Positions 8,950 to 17,331 of a stretch of 33,412 bases of DNA are shown here, piece after piece (the stretch's first letter is position 1; each line of letters begins with the position of its first letter). Source of the DNA: Flavobacteriales bacterium (GTDB lineage: Bacteria; Bacteroidota; Bacteroidia; NS11-12g; UBA955); contig CANMCY010000024.1 of the NCBI GenBank assembly GCA_947496375.1, positions 1 through 33,412 on the forward strand, written 5' to 3'. The translations under genes were made by a program, and so were the position numbers. The notes below the pieces were generated by a model. The model was not told the origin of the DNA. It saw nothing but the letters and a program-made list of their open reading frames with translations, and did not search any database.

Positions 8950-8953
8950 AATT

Positions 8954-10750
8954 TTAGGGGTTTTCGTGATGATTGATAAAATCGGTATGATCCTGTTGTT
9001 TTTCTACCATGGTTCGGTAGTAACCACCCTCTTTATTCATGAGGGTTTCGTGGTTTCCTTGTTCAATAATTTTACCCTGCTTCAACACCACAATGGTGTC
9101 AGCATGCCTAATGGTGCTGAGTCGGTGTGCAATCACAATGCTGGTTCGTCCCATCATCAGGGTTTTAAGTGCCGATTGCACCTGCTGTTCGCTTTCAGTG
9201 TCAAGACTGCTGGTGGCTTCATCCAAAATCAACAACTGAGGATTTCTGAGCATGGCCCTTGCTATGGCTATTCGCTGCCGCTGTCCCCCACTCAGTTTAA
9301 TGCCTCTGTCGCCAACAACTGTTTTATAGCCCTCCGGAAAGGCAGAAATAAAATCATGGGCATTGGCCATGCGGGCTGCTTCGTATACTGCCTCCTTGTC
9401 TGCGGCCGGATTTCCGTACAATATATTTTCATAAATGGTTCCCCCGAAAAGTAAAATCTCCTGTGGTACCAGCGCCAGTTGCTTGCGCAGATTGAATAAA
9501 CACATGTCGGCAATGACCTGTTCTCCAATGGTTATTTTTCCGGAATCCGGTTCATAAAAGCGGTACAGTAGGTTGATGATGGTGCTTTTTCCGGCACCGC
9601 TGGGCCCTACAATAGCCAGGCTTTTTCCGGCATCTACCGATAGATTCACCCCATTTAAAACCGGGAATTCTGGCCTGCCGGGATAGCTGAAAGAAACGTT
9701 GTCAAAAACCACCCTGCCATCTACCGGTTCTAGAGTTCCCCAAGAGGGAAGTGCCTGTTCGGAGGGCTTTTCAATCAGATCCAAAACCCGTTCTACTGCA
9801 CCCAGTGTTTTTTGAATCTGCACAAACTGCTCGGCCATGCCCCCAATACTCCCGCCAATAAAGCCGGTAAAAAACATGAAGCTGATGAGCTCTCCAAGGG
9901 CCATTTCACCCGATCTTACCATGCCAAGCCCCAGGAAAATCAGCCACACAATGCTGCCAAACAGGCAAACAATGATAAAACTGCTGAAAGCACCCCGCAT
10001 CAAGCCACGATAGATACTCTTTTTGCGCAGCTGCTCCACATCATTCCCGTAGCGCTGCATTTCAAAATTCTCGTTGGTAAAAGCTTTTACATTCTGAATG
10101 CCGGTAAATGTTTCTTCGGCAATGACGCTGTTTTGGCCGGTGAGCTCCTGTACTTGTTTGCCTATTTTGCGTATAAACCGCCCGAAAAACAGCGAAATGA
10201 CCACTACCACCGGCACAGTTCCGAGCATGTACAGCGATAGGGTATTGCTGGTGAAAAATAAATATACAATGCCACCGATAATAACCATGAGCTGCCGCAG
10301 AAACATGGCCAGGTTGCTGGTAAAAGTATCTTGTATCTGCCCAATGTCTGCGGTGAAACGGCTGAGTAAATCTCCGGTGCGGTTTTGGTGAAAGAAGTCC
10401 ATATTCTGAAGAATCACGGATCGGTATAACCGGTTTCTCAGGGTGGCTGTCAGATTTTCGGCAACCCGCACGTAAAGGCCAATTCTTAGAAAGGAAAAAA
10501 TGGCCTGTGCAAGGAATAGGTATAGAAAAACCATGGCGCTTTCCTGTAGGCGGTTTACATCGGTGTAAGCGTCTACCATTCTGCCCAGCAAATCAGGAAA
10601 CAGGAGGGCTGTTGCAGCAGTAACGGCCAGAAAAAGCGTGCCCAGCGCCAGTAGCCATTTGTCGGAAGCCGGCATAAGTCCAAACAATCTCAGAGATTTA
10701 CGAATGGCATTTTTACTGATTTTGTGTTTGGGTATATCTCTTCGTTCCAT
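8954..10750 (-). CDS. MsbA/LmrA-type ABC exporter (fused membrane and ATPase domains)
   Basis: A 598-residue half-transporter expected to work as a homodimer in the inner membrane. Six transmembrane helices lie in about residues 30-310. The nucleotide-binding domain follows: Walker A GPSGAGKST at 382-390, Q-loop Gln430, signature LSGGQ at 486-490, Walker B LLILDE at 506-511 and the H-loop His542. The family exports lipids, lipid-linked sugars, drugs or peptides; the substrate cannot be read from sequence, but the adjoining glycosyltransferase suggests an envelope lipid or glycan. The start chosen is the ATG at 10750 (MERRDIPKHK). An upstream in-frame GTG at 10771 would overlap the likely promoter element at 10762-10769. 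All catalytic residues are intact. Confidence 0.92.
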   Translation of the reverse strand: MERRDIPKHKISKNAIRKSLRLFGLMPASDKWLLALGTLFLAVTAATALLFPDLLGRMVDAYTDVNRLQESAMVFLYLFLAQAIFSFLRIGLYVRVAENLTATLRNRLYRSVILQNMDFFHQNRTGDLLSRFTADIGQIQDTFTSNLAMFLRQLMVIIGGIVYLFFTSNTLSLYMLGTVPVVVVISLFFGRFIRKIGKQVQELTGQNSVIAEETFTGIQNVKAFTNENFEMQRYGNDVEQLRKKSIYRGLMRGAFSSFIIVCLFGSIVWLIFLGLGMVRSGEMALGELISFMFFTGFIGGSIGGMAEQFVQIQKTLGAVERVLDLIEKPSEQALPSWGTLEPVDGRVVFDNVSFSYPGRPEFPVLNGVNLSVDAGKSLAIVGPSGAGKSTIINLLYRFYEPDSGKITIGEQVIADMCLFNLRKQLALVPQEILLFGGTIYENILYGNPAADKEAVYEAARMANAHDFISAFPEGYKTVVGDRGIKLSGGQRQRIAIARAMLRNPQLLILDEATSSLDTESEQQVQSALKTLMMGRTSIVIAHRLSTIRHADTIVVLKQGKIIEQGNHETLMNKEGGYYRTMVEKQQDHTDFINHHENP

Positions 10751-10761
10751 GGTTTGCACTG

Positions 10762-10769
10762 CAAAGTTC
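10762..10769 (-). promoter_or_regulatory. Probable -7 element (GAACTTTG) for ABC exporter
   Basis: On the minus strand this reads GAACTTTG, one mismatch from TAnnTTTG, 11 nt before the ATG at 10750. It supports the shorter start for the exporter. Confidence 0.4.
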
Positions 10770-10888
10770 ACCTAAATTATGAATTATTTGGAAATCTCTT
10801 AAAAATAGACTATATTCGTTGAATTAACAAACAAAAAACAGTATTTTTACTGAACAGTCTGAAGCGGCTGTTTTACCCTAGGGTTTGT

Positions 10889-11527
10889 GTGCTCTGTCAT
10901 CTGGCACTGGTAAAATCAGAACGGCAGTTGTGTGGTTATTGTCTGCAAAAACTTCCCAAAGCCCGGATGGTGAATCCTGTCCGAAATCCGGTTTTTGATA
11001 TATTCAGGGGCCGAGTACCGCTTCGCAATGCGGGCGCATTTCTGATCTTCAGAAGGGGTGGTATCACCCGCCGTTTATTGCATGAAATCAAGTACAAAGA
11101 CAACCGGGATCTGGCAGTATGGCTAGGAGAAATATGTGCCGCCGAATTGTCCGCTCAGGGTGTTGAATCTGTAGACATGATCATTCCCGTTCCGCTGCAC
11201 CGCCGTAAACTAAAACAGCGCGGCTACAACCAAAGTGAGGCATTTGCCGATGGTTTGGGTGCAAAATGGCAGGTACCCGTTAACACGGAAATTTTGATAC
11301 GGAAAACATTTACCCAAACACAAACCCGAAAGTCAAGGTGGGAGCGATGGCGAAATGTGGAGGAGGTATTTATAGCCACAAACAGCGAAGCATTGCGGGG
11401 CAAGAAAATACTGTTGGTGGATGATGTTGTCACTACCGGTGCCACCCTGGAGGCGTGTGTCAGGGTATTGATGCAGGCAGGTGCCCTTTGCATTGATATA
11501 CAAACCATTGCATTTGCTAAAGAATAA
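10889..11527 (+). CDS. comF: ComF family phosphoribosyltransferase-like protein
   Basis: A ComF/GntX family protein of at least 212 residues. It has the family motifs IPVPLHRRKLKQRGYNQSE (about 96-114) and the PRPP-binding loop ILLVDDVVTTGATL (about 176-189). The N-terminal zinc-ribbon is incomplete from this GTG: the first Cys of a C-x2-C...C-x2-C finger is encoded at 10886, just upstream, in the in-frame stretch LFYPRVCVLCH. The frame is open back to 10823 but offers no ATG, GTG or TTG there, so a CTG start (10850 or 10859) is likely (see findings). In naturally competent bacteria ComF acts in DNA uptake; in others its role is unclear. Divergent from the ABC exporter. Confidence 0.9.
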   Translation: MLCHLALVKSERQLCGYCLQKLPKARMVNPVRNPVFDIFRGRVPLRNAGAFLIFRRGGITRRLLHEIKYKDNRDLAVWLGEICAAELSAQGVESVDMIIPVPLHRRKLKQRGYNQSEAFADGLGAKWQVPVNTEILIRKTFTQTQTRKSRWERWRNVEEVFIATNSEALRGKKILLVDDVVTTGATLEACVRVLMQAGALCIDIQTIAFAKE

Positions 11528-11574
11528 GCCCCTGAATTATACTGTTTTAAATTGGCAATAACGGTCTTTTTTGG

Positions 11575-11582
11575 TATTTTTG
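11575..11582 (+). promoter_or_regulatory. -7 element (TATTTTTG) for Calx-beta T9SS gene
   Basis: Exact TAnnTTTG match, 18 nt before the ATG at 11601, with TTGG (11552-11555) 19 nt upstream as a possible -33 element. Because it lies inside the longer open frame beginning at 11571, it argues for the ATG at 11601. Confidence 0.55.
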
Positions 11583-11600
11583 CCTCTTATCCTATCCATC

Positions 11601-14600
11601 ATGAAAAATATTACCATATTCGTGCTGTTATCAGCTGTATTGCAACTTTCAGCGCAGTATTCTTCTACCCGGGTTCAGGGCCTGATTGTTCCCAAGTATA
11701 TGGGTTCAGGGTCCGGTAGGCTTCCTGTAATGTGCAGGTTGCGCATAGTCGGACTTGACGCGAATACCATGTATCAGTATTCAACCCGGGGTATGTCAGC
11801 CGCTGATGTGGCTTCAAATTCTGATTTTACCGGCGCAGGTAATGCCATGATGGTAGATACCAACGGTTTCAAATACAACGCAAGCGGAACGTTTCCATCC
11901 TGGACAAACAATGCTACTATAGACACATTCTATACAGATAAAACCGGCTCCTATGAAGGTTGGTTTGGGTTTGTTTATACAACCAATACCCGTTTTGCTT
12001 CGGGTAAACATGTTTATTTTGGGATAACAGCGCGCGGTGGAACTGGTCCAACTACATATCGAATGTATTGTTCAGATTCAGTGAGGGCGCTGGCATTTTC
12101 ATCCACATCGAATACTGGAGACAGCTTCTGTACCGCACTATGGGGTAAATCCATGACCGCTGCCCGCAATTTTGTTGCGACTTATGATGATGTGGTAGGA
12201 CTAGATCGTCCGTTATCACTCAGCTATGCAGAATCAGAGGGTATAACGGTTGCATCTGTTGCAACTTACTATACTGACAGTGTAAACGGAAAAGCCGGCC
12301 ACTGGGGTGCTATTATGCCCAATACCAATAGCAACGGTGTGCGCCGTGTGGTAAGTTATGACTTTAAAACAGCCCGCGAACTTTATATCAATACCGATGC
12401 TGATGGTGTGTGGGGACCGAATGCCAAAAATACCGTAAACCCAAAAGGCGGACTTACTCCGGTAGGTCTTGGACTGGATGAGGCAGCACTCACATCGCCC
12501 TTAGTAGAGTTTTGGTCTAGAACTTCCACAACAACTGAAAATAAAGGAACTACGGAAGTTTACGTAACCCGAAAATACAGCAATGACGCCAATCAGTCCG
12601 TTCGACTGTTTGTAAATGGAGGAGATGCTGTTAAAAACACCGATTATACCATAAGTGAGCCCAAGACCATTACGTTCAAACCGGGTGGTCAAACATCAGA
12701 TACCACCAAAATTACGCTGGTGGATGACAACGCTTCAGAAAACACTGAAACCATTTTGCTGAGACTAGATCAGGCCTCCAATTGTGTGATTGGTTCGGAA
12801 GTAGCTCATACGGTGAATGTAAAAGATGATGATATCCCCAACATCGTTTTGGGACCTACCAGAATAACCATTAAGGAAAATGCCAATAAGGTGGGTGTGA
12901 AAATCAAGATGGATAAGGCGCTGACTACCATTAGTAAAATCCAGCTTTTTGTGAAGTACAGAGGCGACAGTACGCTGATCCCGGGTGAATTTTCCTTGGG
13001 CAGCAGCAATACTGACTCTGTATTCAATCTGGGTAAAACCACAGGGGCAGACAGTGTAACCATTTTTGCCAAAATCACAGATGATTTCAAAACAGACCCC
13101 AACGATACGATCATTCTATGTGTGCGTCAAATCTCCGGAGTTGCTACCCTGGCAGATTCCCTGTTCACACTGGCTATGACAGACAATGATGGTCCCGCTC
13201 AAATCCGTTTTGCCGGTACCGCTCAATCCGTATTAGAAAAAGATCCTGAAGCCATCGTAAAAGTTGTGGTTGCTTCTCGGTCTGACGCATCTTCTGATTT
13301 TACACTCCGCGATTTGTCATCTGTTTCTACGGCTACCGATGGCAGCGACTATACATTCGGCACAGCAAAAATTACGACCATAGATGAATTCACCCCTGAC
13401 ACCATTGAGTTCCGGGTTCCCATTATCAATGACAATGATTTTGAGTCACAGGAGAAGATTTATTTTGTGATTGAGAATTTATCAAATACCCGCATTCTGT
13501 CTCCAGATACGTTTGTGGTAACCATTACCAGCGATGATTTACCCCTCTATCCAATTGCCAAGGTAAATACTCAGACTGGCTCTGCCCTTGTAGCCGACTC
13601 CTTGAACGTGAAGTGTCGTGTGACAGGAACCGTTCTTAGTGGCAACCTGAGAGCTACACCCGGACTTAATTTTGCCATCAATGATAATTCAGGTGGTATA
13701 GCTGTGTTTGCCTCTACCAGAAATTTTGGCTATTCACCCAAAGCGGGCGATTCGTTAATGATTCAAGGCACGGTGAGGCAGTTCTGGGGAACCGTTCAAA
13801 TGGACTTTTTGGATACCATTATCCTGATTTCAGGAAATAGAAAATTGCCTGCAGCTGCTTTAGTCAATGACATGATAGAGGGAAATGAGAGCAAACTGGT
13901 GCAGGTTCGCCGGGTAAAACTTGTAGACCCTTCAGAATGGCCTGCCACTGCGCTCAATAACAATCAGTTCAAATATGTACGCTATCAAAATACCGATGGG
14001 ACCATTGATACGCTCAACATTGATGCTGAAACAGAACTGGACGGAACTACTGCACCGTCGGGTTACCTTAACATTACGGGTATTTGTCAGCAATTTGACA
14101 ACTCTAGCCCATTCACTTCACGCTATACACTGACGCCTAGAAGTATTGCAGATTTTGAAAAAGCGAACCTGCCCAAAATCAACTTTATCAAAAGCAGCGA
14201 TACCATCACTGAGCTGGCAGACAGCTTCCGATTTGAGCTGGAAGTATTGCCCACCGAGGAGAATTTCACCTTTGATGTGGTTGCCATTGGAGGAACCGCA
14301 GTATCACCGCGCGATTACGATTTCGGTGGCCGCACCCTCAACGTGCTGAAAAATAACAGCTATTTCTCAGGAAAGGCAAACATAAGCGATGATAATGAGT
14401 CGGATGGACAGCAAACCCTGAAACTGGGTATTCGCAATATTAATGGCCCCGGAGAAGCCGGAAAAGATTCAGTACTGACGCTGGTGATAAAAGATAATGA
14501 AGCTTCTGCGACCCGTAATTTAAACCTGGGTAATATCCGCATGTTCCCTAACCCCGCAGCAGGCATTGTGTTCTTTAAATCGGCCGAATCAATGCAGCAA

Positions 14601-14753
14601 ATTGAGGTATTCTCTATCGAAGGAAAGAAAGTAATACAAATCAATCCCGGTGCTAACCGTGCCCAGCTGAGTGTAAATCTGCCCGCCGGTATGTACATTG
14701 TCACTGTGCAAACCACAAATGGAGTCTTCAGCGATAAGCTGATGGTAAAATAG
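11601..14753 (+). CDS. T9SS-exported multidomain Calx-beta protein
   Basis: A 1050-residue exported protein with signal peptide 1-19 (ending LQLSAQ). Residues about 20-300 are an unrecognised beta-rich module. Calx-beta-like domains follow at about 310-410, 412-528 and 531-646, shown by acidic turns such as DDNASENTETILLRLD, VKDDD and TDNDGP, which are typical calcium sites. Residues about 648-846 look like an OB-fold/DUF5689-type insertion (FAINDNSGGIAVFA, GDSLMIQGTV). A fourth Calx-beta-like unit lies at about 855-966, and a type-A T9SS sorting domain ends the protein (IRMFPNPAAGIVFF ... LPAGMYIVTV). Predicted role: calcium-stabilised surface or secreted protein; no enzyme active site was recognised. 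Own promoter and terminator imply a single-gene unit. Confidence 0.88.
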   Translation: MKNITIFVLLSAVLQLSAQYSSTRVQGLIVPKYMGSGSGRLPVMCRLRIVGLDANTMYQYSTRGMSAADVASNSDFTGAGNAMMVDTNGFKYNASGTFPSWTNNATIDTFYTDKTGSYEGWFGFVYTTNTRFASGKHVYFGITARGGTGPTTYRMYCSDSVRALAFSSTSNTGDSFCTALWGKSMTAARNFVATYDDVVGLDRPLSLSYAESEGITVASVATYYTDSVNGKAGHWGAIMPNTNSNGVRRVVSYDFKTARELYINTDADGVWGPNAKNTVNPKGGLTPVGLGLDEAALTSPLVEFWSRTSTTTENKGTTEVYVTRKYSNDANQSVRLFVNGGDAVKNTDYTISEPKTITFKPGGQTSDTTKITLVDDNASENTETILLRLDQASNCVIGSEVAHTVNVKDDDIPNIVLGPTRITIKENANKVGVKIKMDKALTTISKIQLFVKYRGDSTLIPGEFSLGSSNTDSVFNLGKTTGADSVTIFAKITDDFKTDPNDTIILCVRQISGVATLADSLFTLAMTDNDGPAQIRFAGTAQSVLEKDPEAIVKVVVASRSDASSDFTLRDLSSVSTATDGSDYTFGTAKITTIDEFTPDTIEFRVPIINDNDFESQEKIYFVIENLSNTRILSPDTFVVTITSDDLPLYPIAKVNTQTGSALVADSLNVKCRVTGTVLSGNLRATPGLNFAINDNSGGIAVFASTRNFGYSPKAGDSLMIQGTVRQFWGTVQMDFLDTIILISGNRKLPAAALVNDMIEGNESKLVQVRRVKLVDPSEWPATALNNNQFKYVRYQNTDGTIDTLNIDAETELDGTTAPSGYLNITGICQQFDNSSPFTSRYTLTPRSIADFEKANLPKINFIKSSDTITELADSFRFELEVLPTEENFTFDVVAIGGTAVSPRDYDFGGRTLNVLKNNSYFSGKANISDDNESDGQQTLKLGIRNINGPGEAGKDSVLTLVIKDNEASATRNLNLGNIRMFPNPAAGIVFFKSAESMQQIEVFSIEGKKVIQINPGANRAQLSVNLPAGMYIVTVQTTNGVFSDKLMVK

Positions 14754-14773
14754 TTTGTTTTCTGTTTTTCAAT

Positions 14774-14806
14774 GGTCATGCCGGCTTTGCCCGGCATGAC
14801 TATTTT
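14774..14806 (+). terminator. Intrinsic terminator after Calx-beta gene
   Basis: A perfect 10-bp stem GTCATGCCGG (14775-14784) / CCGGCATGAC (14791-14800) with a 6-nt loop, followed by TATTTT. It lies 21 nt after the stop of the Calx-beta gene and just before the promoter of the protease gene. The U-tract is short, so termination may be partial. The arm GTCATGCCGG is also common in intergenic repeat hairpins. Confidence 0.7.
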
Positions 14807-14813
14807 ACAGACC

Positions 14814-14821
14814 TACCTTTG
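14814..14821 (+). promoter_or_regulatory. -7 element (TACCTTTG) for M16 protease gene
   Basis: Exact TAnnTTTG match only 4 nt before the ATG at 14826. The message is predicted to be leaderless or nearly so. It fixes the start at 14826 instead of the in-frame GTG-type start at 14772, which lies within the terminator. Confidence 0.6.
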
Positions 14822-14825
14822 CAAT

Positions 14826-16061
14826 ATGAAGCAAACCGATTACGCTTTGTTTACCTTACCCTCCGGGATGCGGCTGGCCCACAAAAGAGTGGCCGGTACC
14901 CGTTTGGTGCATTGTGGGTTTGTAATTGGCGCCGGAAGCCGAAATGACCATCAGCATCCCGGTCTGGCCCATTGTCTGGAACACATGCTTTTTAAGGGTA
15001 CGAACCGTCGAAAAACCATTCATGTGCTGAATTTTTTGGAGGTTGTTGGTGGTGAAATGAATGCGTTTACCACCAAAGAAATTACCGCCATTTATGCAAC
15101 AGTGCAGGCAAGACATTACGTCAGAGCCGTTGATATTCTTTGCGACGTTACATTCAATAGCAACATTCCACAGGCAGAACTTATTAAAGAGAAAAAAGTA
15201 ATTGCCGATGAAATCAGTATGTATCTCGACACCCCGGATGAGAATATCTATGATGAATTTCAGGAGCAGGTTTTCGGTTCTCATCCACTGGCACACAATA
15301 TTTTGGGAAGCATAGAATCTCTAAAAAATATTGAACGCAACGACATTATCGATTTCACCGAAAAGCATTACACCGCTGATAATATGGTATTTGTGGTGGT
15401 GGGAAATATTGCTGCCGAAAAGGCCATACAATACGCAGATCGGTTTATCCCGGAACTCAAACACCGGAATGCGCCCCCCAAAAAAGAACATATCCTGAAC
15501 TATAAACCCACTTCAACTACGGAAAAAACCGATTTTAGCGGGGCTTATACCATCATGGGTGCGCCTGCTTATCCCGAGAAAAACCCCAAAAAATGGCCTC
15601 TGTTGCTTTTAAACAACCTGCTTGGAGGTCCAGGGTTAAACAGCAGGTTAAATCTCGGTATACGCGAAAAATATGGCTATACATACCATATTGAGAGTGG
15701 TTATCAATCCTACCAGGACGCGGGTTTGTTTCATTGCTACCTGAGCTGCGATGCCCGGTATGTGCAGAGAAGCACTGAGCTGATACAAAAAGAACTGAAA
15801 AAGCTCCGCGAAGACAAACTGGGTATCAGGCAGTTGTCTTCTGCTAAAAAACAGTTTCAGGGCCAGATTGTGATGGCCGATGAGAACCGCAGCAGTCTGC
15901 TGGTTTATATTGGTAAAGGAATTCTGAGACACGGCAGGGCAGAAACCTTGCAGGAGGTACTTAGGAAAATTGAAAATATTACCGCATCTGACATACTGGA
16001 AGTGGCCAATGAAATTTTACAAGAGGACCGGTTTAGCCATCGCACATTTCTGCCCTCATGA
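14826..16061 (+). CDS. M16 (pitrilysin/processing-peptidase) family zinc protease
   Basis: A 411-residue single-unit M16B-type peptidase, similar in layout to mitochondrial processing peptidase beta and bacterial PqqL/YmxG proteins. The inverted zinc motif HxxEH is H49-C-L-E52-H53 (HCLEHMLFKGT), and the third ligand is E129 in VIADEI, 76 residues downstream as expected. The C-terminal half keeps the substrate-binding R-x-x-Y pair in GIREKYGYTYH. There is no signal peptide, so a cytoplasmic role in peptide turnover is inferred. The stop codon overlaps the ATG of the AlbA_2 gene (ATGA), indicating translational coupling. All key residues are present, so it should be active, probably as a homodimer. 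Confidence 0.93.
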   Translation: MKQTDYALFTLPSGMRLAHKRVAGTRLVHCGFVIGAGSRNDHQHPGLAHCLEHMLFKGTNRRKTIHVLNFLEVVGGEMNAFTTKEITAIYATVQARHYVRAVDILCDVTFNSNIPQAELIKEKKVIADEISMYLDTPDENIYDEFQEQVFGSHPLAHNILGSIESLKNIERNDIIDFTEKHYTADNMVFVVVGNIAAEKAIQYADRFIPELKHRNAPPKKEHILNYKPTSTTEKTDFSGAYTIMGAPAYPEKNPKKWPLLLLNNLLGGPGLNSRLNLGIREKYGYTYHIESGYQSYQDAGLFHCYLSCDARYVQRSTELIQKELKKLREDKLGIRQLSSAKKQFQGQIVMADENRSSLLVYIGKGILRHGRAETLQEVLRKIENITASDILEVANEILQEDRFSHRTFLPS

Positions 16062-16684
16062 ACCCAATGCTGCGCAAATATTTAAAGGATGGCGAAAGCA
16101 CTACCCTGGATTTTAAGCAATCTGTGAGCAGTGCGGCTAAAATTGCCAAAACCATGGTGAGTTTTTCCAATACACACGGAGGTGTGCTTTTGATGGGCGT
16201 GCGAGACAACAGAACCATTTGCGGAGTTCGTAGTGAAGATGAAAAATACATGCTGGATATGGCAGCCCACTTTTACTGCAGGCCGGAAATCAATATTGAA
16301 ATCATTGAACATATAGCGGAGGGAAAGACCTTACTGGAGGTGAAAGTGCCTGCCGGTGAAGATAAACCGTATTATGCGAAGGATGAAGAAGGGAAATGGT
16401 GGGTGTATGTGAGGGTGAACGATAAGAGTCTGCTGGCCAGCAAAACCACGGTGGATTTTTTGAAAAGACAAAAGCAGCAAAATCCCGGTACCATCCCAAT
16501 GGGCCCAATTGAGCGCGGTATTTTGGATTATTTAAGCAAAAATGAACGGATAGCACTACCGCAGGTCTGCAAAATGTTCAATATCAGCCGCCGTAGGGCT
16601 TCACGTATACTGGTGAATCTAATGAGTCTGGATGTGGTTCGCAGCCATACCACAGAAAAATTAGAATATTATACCGGCGTGTAA
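16058..16684 (+). CDS. AlbA_2 (Schlafen-type) domain protein with C-terminal winged helix
   Basis: A 208-residue protein. Residues about 10-135 form an AlbA_2 domain, the putative nucleic-acid-binding module of Schlafen-like proteins, shown by ESTTLDFKQS, MVSFSNTHGGVLLMGV (the family's A-N-x-x-G-G equivalent) and EGKWWVYVRVNDKSLLAS. A C-terminal winged-helix segment spans about 150-208 (IALPQVCKMFNISRRRASRIL). These proteins are often called ATP-binding or transcriptional regulators, but a specific function is not established. Its ATG overlaps the stop of the M16 protease, so the two proteins are made from one message. It could regulate that unit or act on RNA; neither is shown by sequence. 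Confidence 0.85.
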   Translation: MNPMLRKYLKDGESTTLDFKQSVSSAAKIAKTMVSFSNTHGGVLLMGVRDNRTICGVRSEDEKYMLDMAAHFYCRPEINIEIIEHIAEGKTLLEVKVPAGEDKPYYAKDEEGKWWVYVRVNDKSLLASKTTVDFLKRQKQQNPGTIPMGPIERGILDYLSKNERIALPQVCKMFNISRRRASRILVNLMSLDVVRSHTTEKLEYYTGV

Positions 16685-16794
16685 AATAATTAGGGTGCCT
16701 GTTCAGTTATGATAGATATGGTTTGAGCTTTACTTCCTTTCTTGTATTCTGAATTTGAATGCCTAAAAGGGTTAATTATTAAAGTATTAAAACC

Positions 16795-17331
16795 ATGAAA
16801 ACACTTGTCATTATTCAGCAGCCGGCCAGCCATGCCGTTAAAAAATGGATGCTCTTTACAGGTTTATTGTTGTCTTATTGTATGCTTCGGGCGCAGGATC
16901 CTTGGTATCAGCCAGATTTAGATTCTACCGCCCCGGCAGCGGTTTCCGAATGGGAGTCAGCTACTTCCGTAGATGAGCCAGAAGAATTTGGGTTGTTTAT
17001 CTTTCAGTTTGGTAACGGAATGATTGCTACGCTCGATGAAACTTCAGCACGTGATATTGGCCTTAGGGTGGGTGTTTCCAGCCCGATTCGTGGCATAAAC
17101 AAAACAGGCGATTACTATGCCGAATTGTTGCGTGCCAATATGCTGGCTGCGATGACCAATGGGGGTAGTATGCAACCTGTATTGCTGAAAGGATTTTTAG
17201 CGCCTAATGGCAAGGTTTACAAAAGCCGGGCCCAGTATGAAAGCCAGCCCCATAAACCACTCGTAGATCCATCCGTGTATGGCCGATATAACGTTCAGCA
17301 GGGTGGGCAGTGTAAGGTCTTTACCCTGTAA
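16795..17331 (+). CDS. Hypothetical secreted protein
   Basis: A 178-residue protein I do not recognise. The N-terminus carries a basic/hydrophobic export signal with a late hydrophobic core (about residues 19-33) ending in MLRAQ, so cleavage near residue 34 is likely. The mature part is acidic at first (SEWESATSVDEPEE), then mixed alpha/beta with GLFIFQFGNGMIATLDE. There are no cysteines in a motif and no T9SS domain. The start is the ATG at 16795; no exact TAnnTTTG was found upstream (TGAATTTG at 16749-16756 is one base off). Its TAA stop directly abuts the stop of the convergent GT39 gene. Confidence 0.7.
   Translation: MKTLVIIQQPASHAVKKWMLFTGLLLSYCMLRAQDPWYQPDLDSTAPAAVSEWESATSVDEPEEFGLFIFQFGNGMIATLDETSARDIGLRVGVSSPIRGINKTGDYYAELLRANMLAAMTNGGSMQPVLLKGFLAPNGKVYKSRAQYESQPHKPLVDPSVYGRYNVQQGGQCKVFTL

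Noticed and set aside
14772-14825. 18-residue N-terminal extension of the M16 protease
   Set aside because: It would be encoded by the terminator hairpin and promoter element.
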